Shown in pieces: positions 57,776 through 64,000 of a stretch of 64,000 bases of DNA. This DNA is from Tragulus kanchil (lineage: Eukaryota; Chordata; Mammalia; Artiodactyla; Tragulidae), in the NCBI GenBank assembly GCA_022376925.1, contig JAIOJX010000004.1, positions 128,365,123 through 128,429,122 on the forward strand, read 5' to 3'. The notes below the pieces were generated by a model that was not told where the DNA came from, ran no database searches, and worked only from the letters and a program-made list of their open reading frames with translations. Position numbers and translations under genes: made by a program. The number at the start of each line of letters is the position of its first letter. The first letter of the stretch is position 1.

Positions 57776-59913
57776 TCAATCAATTACCAATACTCTTTCA
57801 TACCACATGAATCTGTTCATGTAAGTTTCTCCTCACAGCCATTTAAGTCCAAGTTCCCATAATGATGACCTCGGCTCTGAGTCTCCCAGCCTCCAGTGCT
57901 TCCTGCACATCCAATCTGGACTCCATACTGCTAAAGCAATCTTCCTAAACCCCAAATCTGATCATGTCACTTCTCACTTATGATAGCAACTTTGCATCCC
58001 CCTGTTTATTCTTCCAGCATCATCTTGTACCACCTTCCTTCCTTACATCTACATTCCAGTCACACTGAAGAACTTGGCAGGGCTCAAATTTATGCCATTC
58101 AATTCCTTGCCTCTGGGCCTTTGAACCTGCCACCCCCTCTTTGTGAAACACCCTTCTCCCCACGTCTGCCTGGCTCACCCCTGCTCATCCTTCATGACTC
58201 AGTTCAGCTGAGACATTACCTCATTTCTCTGACCCCGAGGCCCCAGTCTGGTTAGGTGTCCCTCCTTTGCGCTTCCCTGCTGCCCTTGGTGTACCTCAAT
58301 TAGCAACACTCACCTTATAGTGTAATTGTCTATTTATTGGTAACCTTCTCCCCACCCACCTGAGGGCAGGAGACAAGTTCGTATTCCCCTGGCATCCCAA
58401 AGCTTAGCATTGCATTACCAGACACAGAGTAAATTTTCAAGCAATGCTTTGTTGATGAATGAATAAATGAACTAGTGAAAGAATGAAAGAAATGAAACCA
58501 AGATGGCACAAACATATTACCTCATCAAAACCCAGCATCTCCTACTGACCCTTCCAACTGGACTATTAGCTTCTATATCTCTGTCCCAGACCTGGAGTTA
58601 ATCATTTGGAAACAAGGCTAACTTCCTCTTACCAACCTCCCCCCAGCACTTCCTCGTGCCTCTCAAATTTGCTTCCTCCTTCTGTTTCCATTGAATCCAT
58701 ACTTGAGCCATTTCTACAGCCTCCATGAGGGTGTCTGTCTCCAAGCTTCCCTCCCTTCTGTCCCTAATGACTCCATCCTACATGCAACTGTCTGAAGGGT
58801 CTTTGGTTAACATATGGTCCTGTTTTCCCGCCCCTCCCCGGCCCTCCTTCTACCACATCAATCAATTACCAATACTCTTTCATACCACATGAATCTGTTC
58901 ATGTAAGTTTCTCCTCACAGCCATTTAAGTCCAAGTTCCCATAATGATGACCTCGGCTCTGAGTCTCCCAGCCTCCAGTGCTTCCTGCACATCCAATCTG
59001 GACTCCATACTGCTAAAGCAATCTTCCTAAACCCCAAATCTGATCATGTCACTTCTCACTTATGATAGCAACTTTGCATCCCCCTGTTTATTCTTCCAGC
59101 ATCATCTTGTACCACCTTCCTTCCTTACATCTACATTCCAGTCACACTGAAGAACTTGGCAGGGCTCAAATTTATGCCATTCAATTCCTTGCCTCTGGGC
59201 CTTTGAACCTGCCGCCCCCTCTTTGTGAAACGCCCTTCTCCCCACGTCTGCCTGGCTCACCCCTGCTCATCCTTCATGACTCAGTTCAGCTGAGACATTA
59301 CCTCATTTCTCTGACCCCGAGGCCCCAGTCTGGTTAGGTGTCCCTCCTTTGCGCTTCCCTGCTGCCCTTGGTGTACCTCAATTAGCAACACTCACCTTAT
59401 AGTGTAATTGTCTATTTATTGGTAACCTTCTCCCCACCCACCTGAGGGCAGGAGACAAGTTCGTATTCCCCTGGCATCCCAAAGCTTAGCATTGCATTAC
59501 CAGACACAGAGTAAATTTTCAAGCAATGCTTTGTTGATGAATGAATAAATGAACTAGTGAAAGAATGAAAGAAATGAAACCAAGATGGCACAAACATATT
59601 ACCTCATCAAAACCCAGCATCTCCTACTGACCCTTCCAACTGGACTATTAGCTTCTATATCTCTGTCCCAGACCTGGAGTTAATCATTTGGAAACAAGGC
59701 TAACTTCCTCTTACCAACCTCCCCCCAGCACTTCCTCGTGCCTCTCAAATTTGCTTCCTCCTTCTGTTTCCATTGAATCCATACTTGAGCCATTTCTACA
59801 GCCTCCATGAGGGTGTCTGTCTCCAAGCTTCCCTCCCTTCTGTCCCTAATGACTCCATCCTACATGCAACTGTACGAAGGGTCTTTGGTTAACATATGGT
59901 CCTGTTTTCCCCG
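57776..59913. repeat. Tandem duplicate pair 17 (57776-58831 / 58858-59913)
   Basis: Offset 1082 bp, from tcaatcaattaccaat to cctgttttccc. Differences include two A/G changes (ctgccaccccc/ctgccgccccc; gaaacaccc/gaaacgccc). The filler ctccttctaccacatc is a noisy version of cttctctctaaccatcac that precedes copy 1. Confidence 0.95.
57880..59570 (+). mobile_element. L2 3' end (two copies through pair 17)
   Basis: gggcctttgaacctgccacc, tgactcagttcagctgagac, gtgtaattgtctatttattg, cacctgagggcaggagac and gaatgaataaatgaac mark the L2 3' end at 57880-58480, repeated at 58962-59565. Confidence 0.7.
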
Positions 59914-61285
59914 CTCTCTGGCCCCCACCCTCGCCCCTGCTCTAATTCTCTGCATCTGTGCATCCTAGCTGCACCATCTGTCTCCTGGTAGCATGTCAAG
60001 TTGGGAGGTTAGGAGGCTGGAGGCAGCAGGTGTATACAGGACTGCTGCCTCACTTCTCTCCCGACTGCCACCACCGGGCTTTTCCTGGGGAAGCAGAAAT
60101 ACACTTTCAAATGAACCCAAGGCTCTCACAGGCTTGTGCTTTATAATTCTTTCTTCCCGTGAAGTCATTACACTGAACGAGATATGGGGGTGGTGGTATG
60201 GTTTCATAGATTCTTGTAGATATTAGCTATGTATCAATACCAAATATAGTTACCACTAGTGAATGAGTGTTATTGGTTTTGAGTGTTTTCTCTGTCCCAG
60301 AAACATATATAGCCTGATTTAATTCTTCCATCAGCCCTGTGAGGTAGTTATTACTCTTCTCATTTCCAGAGGAGAAAACTGAATCTCTGAAAAGTGAATC
60401 ATTGCTCAAGTTTACATATTCGTTAAGTGGCAAAATGGGGATTGGAATCCTGCTTTGTTTGACTCCAGAGGCCACGTTCTAATTGGATAATACATGAGTG
60501 GAAAGTATTAAATAATATTTAAGTCAATAAAAATGTGTAACATAAACACTGAAGATGAGATTATTATTTTATCTATAAATATGGCAATTTACGTAACAAA
60601 TTTAAAAGACAACACTGAAAATGAAGGGAAATCACATTAGTAGAAGTCCTTAATGTGGATGTAAAAACAACTAAAAAAAAAAAACAACTTTTTGTTCAAT
60701 GTGGAATTATTAGTGCCACCTTTACTCCAGGTGTATTCTGAAAGGTGAAGGGTCATTCGCCCAGAAGCTAACTATCTACAGTCTTTTCTGGTGTCTTTTC
60801 CTGAGCTGACAGGCTGGTGGTGGCTGAGCATAAGGGAGCAATGGTCAAGGGGACTGAGTAGCCGGGGTTACTAAAAGAGAGGTTGGACTCAGTGATTTAA
60901 CCATCACTTCTTCCTCCAACAGCTCTCCTTCCAGATGGAACCCCTCAGAATAGTACGACTTGTGATAACCCTTGAATTCTTTAGTAAAATGCTCCACAAT
61001 TCCACAAATATTTCTACTTATGTCCTTAAATGTTTTATGGCAACTACTTCAGCCTTGCATCAAACTAGATAAGATGCTAAATATACCACTTCAAAGTAGA
61101 AAACTAAAATGTTTTGTTGTCTTGTGGAAGTTTGAAAATGAGTCAAAATATTTATCTTGCTTGGACCTCTTTCTGCACAATATGGCGAGACACAAAGTAA
61201 AAGCAATTGTTTTCTTGGAGTAAAAGCCAGAATGAATTTCACACTCTCCTCCAGGCCCTCCCATACTTTTTATTAGAAGGGGGAG
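59914..61285. other. Upstream EGFLAM intron sequence with MIR only
   Basis: Apart from the MIR at 60270-60480 nothing is recognised. I looked on the minus strand for the exon that should precede EEVIGD and did not find it. Confidence 0.5.
60270..60480 (+). mobile_element. MIR
   Basis: tttaattcttccatcagccc, tgtgaggtagttattactc, agaggagaaaactgaatc and ggattggaatcctgctttg. Confidence 0.7.
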
Positions 61286-61342
61286 CAAAGTTGGGTGCTA
61301 AGAGTCAAACATGATTGAGCGACTAACACACAAAGTTGGGTG
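61286..61342 (+). mobile_element. 33-bp Bov-tA tail flanked by 12-bp target-site duplication
   Basis: caaagttgggtg occurs at 61286-61297 and 61331-61342. Between them lie 33 bp (ctaagagtcaaacatgattg to cgactaacaca) that match the extreme 3' end of Bov-tA. This is what a very short, 5'-truncated SINE insertion would leave. Confidence 0.8.
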
Positions 61343-61377
61343 TACTGTTGCAAAATAACCTTATTTTGTGTTTGTCT

Positions 61378-61602
61378 AGTGCATGCTCAGTCATGTCTGA
61401 CTCTTTGTAACCGATGGACTGTAGCCTACCAGGCTCCTCTGTCCATGGCATTTTCTATGCAAAAATACTGGAGTGGCTTGCCATTTCCTCTTCCAGGAGA
61501 TCTTCCTGACCCAGGGATCAAACCCATGTGACCCAGGGATCAAACCCATGTCTCCCGCATTCGTAGGCGGATTCCCTACCACTACACCTCCTGGGAAGCC
61601 TT
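61378..61602 (-). mobile_element. Bov-tA SINE with internal 22-bp tandem repeat
   Basis: Minus-strand SINE from agtgcatgctcagtcatg to cacctcctgggaagc. gacccagggatcaaacccat plus gt occurs twice in a row at 61508-61551. Confidence 0.9.
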
Positions 61603-61884
61603 GTGTTTGTCTAGGCCTTTCTAAAATACAAAACTCTTTTCAAACCATGTCTCCTTTGGCTTTTAACACCACCAGTGGCTGTCGCACAGTCAGAGAATTT
61701 ATATCTATAGAAGATGAAAGCAATGCTAGTTAGTTAGTTCAATTGAGCCCCAAAAGAAAGCTCAAACAACTTTACAACCAAATGCACTATTTGCTGGGAC
61801 ACTTGCCTCCCTTACAGACCACCAGAAACAACAAAACTTCACTTTTGATTGTGTAATCATAATAGTTTGGACTTCAACTCCATT

Positions 61885-62005
61885 TTAGTATTTATAAAAT
61901 CCTTACATACCAGTGCCATATTTAATTCTCACAATAGCTCTGTGATGTCAGTCTTACCCTCCCCATTTTACAGAGGAAGAAACTAGACCCAGAGAATTCA
62001 TATAA
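61885..62005 (+). mobile_element. MIR fragment
   Basis: tttaattctcacaatagctc, ccccattttacagaggaag and aaactagacccagagaattc. Confidence 0.65.
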
Positions 62006-63289
62006 CTACCCTCTGGGGGGCAACAATGGGTCTGGTTGCCTTCATAAAACACACAACTTAGCATGATTCCAATTTCCTGACTCAAGATGGAGGTCATGTA
62101 ATCCTCAGGCTAGGCCCTTGTTTTTCCGATAGCCCACTGCCTTTTCCATGTCTGCTGTGCCAGATCTCTTCTCTCCACTCACAGTCTGTGATAGGCATGA
62201 CTCATCATTCATTCCCTAGTGCCCCTCCTCTCATTTCTGTGACAGAACCCCTGTACATTTCAGCTGGACCATGGCCACTCAAAGACTACATTTCCCAGCC
62301 TCCCTGGCACCTAGGTGTGGCCATGTGACCAAATTCTGTCCAATAGGACATGAGCAAAAATGCTGAGGACAATTTCTGAACTATCTCTCGATAGTCAGGG
62401 AAATGTTTCCTTTTCTCTTTTTCTCATCTATTGGCTATAATGTGGATATGGCAGTGAGCTATTATGAATCATTGGGAGGCAGGCCAGAGGGGTTGGCAGA
62501 ACAATAAAATAGGAGAAATCTAGCACAGGGGACCTACCAGGAGAGTCCTAAAGTGTTTAAATCCAGACCATTACATAAGGGACACTTGGATGCACACCTT
62601 GTGAGGATCACTGTTATTTGGGGCTTGGGGACCACTAAATTTTCCTTCTGATCCACCCTAGACCCAATGTACAAAAATCATCTGGATAGCTACGTAAGAG
62701 GAGCCCCTGAAAAGATGGAATTATTCTTAACTGAATCTCTGTTTCCTATGCAATGATAAAACCATGTTGAATGGTTCTGAACTTAAATCTCTGATCCTGA
62801 GTCAGGTCTGACCTTTACTGCTTTTCATGCTGTATTTTTACTGCTGGTCATTTGTTTCCAGAAATGAAGCTGGATGGTGTCCTGTTCACTAGTCTGGATA
62901 GCTTGTCCCTATGCCAGGAGGGGGTCCAGTGAGCACAGTGGAGAGGAGGCGTGAAGGGGGAAAGCACTGGACCAGGAGCCAGGGGACCCAGAGTCTGGAG
63001 CCTTTAAAGAGCTGTGTAGTTTGAAGGACTCCACTTAATTTCTCTGGGCCAGAGCTTCAGTACGGAAGTTCTGAATCCTAGGTTGGGGCCAAGGTTTAAC
63101 TTTTTGAAAGCATACTTACAAAAATCATCTGATGATCCAATCGTCCCTGGAGAGGAGGAAAAAAAAAAAAAAGAAAACAAATCATATGAAAAGGAAAGGA
63201 AAGGAAAGCTTGCCGGAACTAAAATGAACCTGAAGAGTAGCTGCCTTTTCCAGCCAAGGGCAGGAAACTCACACCTTGGCACTGTGAAC
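62006..63289. other. Anonymous sequence, partly an old interspersed repeat
   Basis: 62240-62370 (ctacatttcccagcctccct, gtggccatgtgaccaaattc) looks like an ancient mammalian repeat of unknown family. A purine-rich A tract is at 63155-63215. No exon recognised. Confidence 0.4.
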
Positions 63290-64000
63290 TTTCTTTTTCT
63301 TTCTTTTGGCCACTTCTATTGATCTTTCATTTATCTATTCCCAACCATCTCATGGGCTTCCCATTGCAGTAGCCTCTCTCATCGCAGAGCACCGGCTCTG
63401 GGCGCATGCACTCCAGAGCTCTGGCTCGGTAATTGGGCACATCAGTCCAGGCGCTCCGTGGCATGCGGGATCTTCCCAGGCCAGGGATTGAACCGGCGCC
63501 CCCTGAACTGCAAGGCAGTGTCCTTACCCACTGGACCACCAGGGAAGCCCAATGTGAATTCTCTTAAACCCTCACTCAGTTTTTGTTCTGTGCCAGGTGT
63601 GGTCCTGAGGATTCTATGACCATGACCATGTTTAATGTCCACAACATCCTTAACACTGTAGGATGATGTGATAAGAGTTCAGAGGGAGAAATCTAGCACA
63701 GGGACCTACCAGGAGAGTCCTAAAGTTTTTCACTCCAGACCATTACATAAGGGACACTTGGATGCACACCTTGTGAGGATCACTGTTATTTGGGGCTTGG
63801 GGACCACTAAATTTTCCTTCTGATCCACCCTAGACCCAATGTACAAAAATCATCTGGATAGCTACGTAAGAGGAGCCCCTGAAAAGATGGAATTATTCTT
63901 AACTGAATCTCTGTTTCCTATGCAATGATAAAACCATGTTGAATGGTTCTGAACTTAAATCTCTGATCCTGAGTCAGGTCTGACCTTTACTGCTTTTCAT
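62512..64000. repeat. Tandem duplicate pair 18, second copy cut by window end (62512-63684 / 63685-64000)
   Basis: ggagaaatctagcacag restarts at 63685, 1173 bp after 62512, and follows copy 1 to the last base of the window. Differences: cacaggggacc/cacagggacc and agtgtttaaatcc/agtttttcactcc. Confidence 0.92.
63290..63550 (-). mobile_element. CHR-type SINE
   Basis: Minus-strand SINE: ggccacttctattgatc at the tail side, then gagcaccggctctgggcgca, and ccactggaccaccagggaag at the head. Flanked by tgtgaactttc and tgtgaattctc, a weak target-site duplication. Confidence 0.85.

Noticed and set aside
63004..63282. Minus-strand frame near an apparent LSRD motif, considered as the preceding EGFLAM exon
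   Set aside because: The LSRD frame hits a stop after a few codons and the other frame shows no FN3 pattern, so the match is by chance.
506..64000. A new biological system of programmed 1.1-kb tandem duplications
   Set aside because: No shared boundary motif, boundaries cut through repeats at random, differences are homopolymer indels or allele-like substitutions, and fillers look like read noise; an assembly origin is far simpler.

Overview
This window is nuclear genomic DNA from a ruminant, most likely a bovid. It is densely seeded with the pecoran tRNA-Glu SINEs (Bov-tA type), older cetartiodactyl CHR-type SINEs and a 5'-truncated RTE/BovB LINE on the minus strand. Ancient mammalian MIR, L2, Tigger and hAT fossils fill much of the rest. 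There is no prokaryotic gene structure. All open reading frames are short (at most about 165 codons) and are either chance frames or frames inside repeats.

The only gene I can support is a minus-strand, multi-exon gene encoding fibronectin type III (FN3) domains. I recognise it as EGFLAM (pikachurin), a secreted matrix protein of the photoreceptor ribbon synapse. Three of its exons are present. The 118-bp exon (54382-54499 / 55466-55583) ends the first FN3 domain. The 136-bp exon (53044-53179, with a 135-bp damaged copy at 51910-52044) starts the second FN3 domain. The 167-bp exon (21135-21301 / 22216-22382) ends the second domain. Splice sites and phases fit: the last two exons form a symmetric phase-1 module of 303 bp. 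Everything else is intron, including one intron of about 29 kb (22383-51909). I found neither the next 3' exon in 1-21134 nor the next 5' exon in 55584-64000.

The dominant structural signal is that the window contains 18 head-to-tail direct duplications (the last cut by the window end). Each unit is about 1.04-1.18 kb, near-identical, unrelated in sequence from pair to pair, and separated by 0-55 bp of filler. Duplicated blocks cover more than half of the window and include all three exons. Constant unit length with unrelated content, filler that looks like a noisy copy of the flank, homopolymer indels, and a frameshift in one exon copy all point to a contig-joining or gap-filling artefact with about 1.1 kb of unmerged overlap at each junction. 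Some copies also differ by clean transitions, as two haplotypes would. Collapsed, the real locus is probably about 44-45 kb.

Layout: 1-9.7 kb, three duplication pairs, two L2 fragments and a BovB LINE. 9.7-21 kb, SINEs, a Tigger-like fossil and two pairs. 21-25.2 kb, the 167-bp EGFLAM exon in a duplicated block with a CHR SINE, then a second overlapping pair. 25.2-28 kb, a probable solo LTR, MIR and SINEs. 28-33.5 kb, unduplicated intron with an L1 fragment holding a nested SINE. 33.5-47 kb, four pairs, a hAT element with visible terminal inverted repeats, and a Tigger1-like element. 47-56 kb, a chain of four overlapping pairs carrying the two 5' exons. 56-64 kb, L2, MIR and SINEs, with the final pair truncated. 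No new biological system is supported; the notable points are the duplication series and several informative nested-transposon histories.
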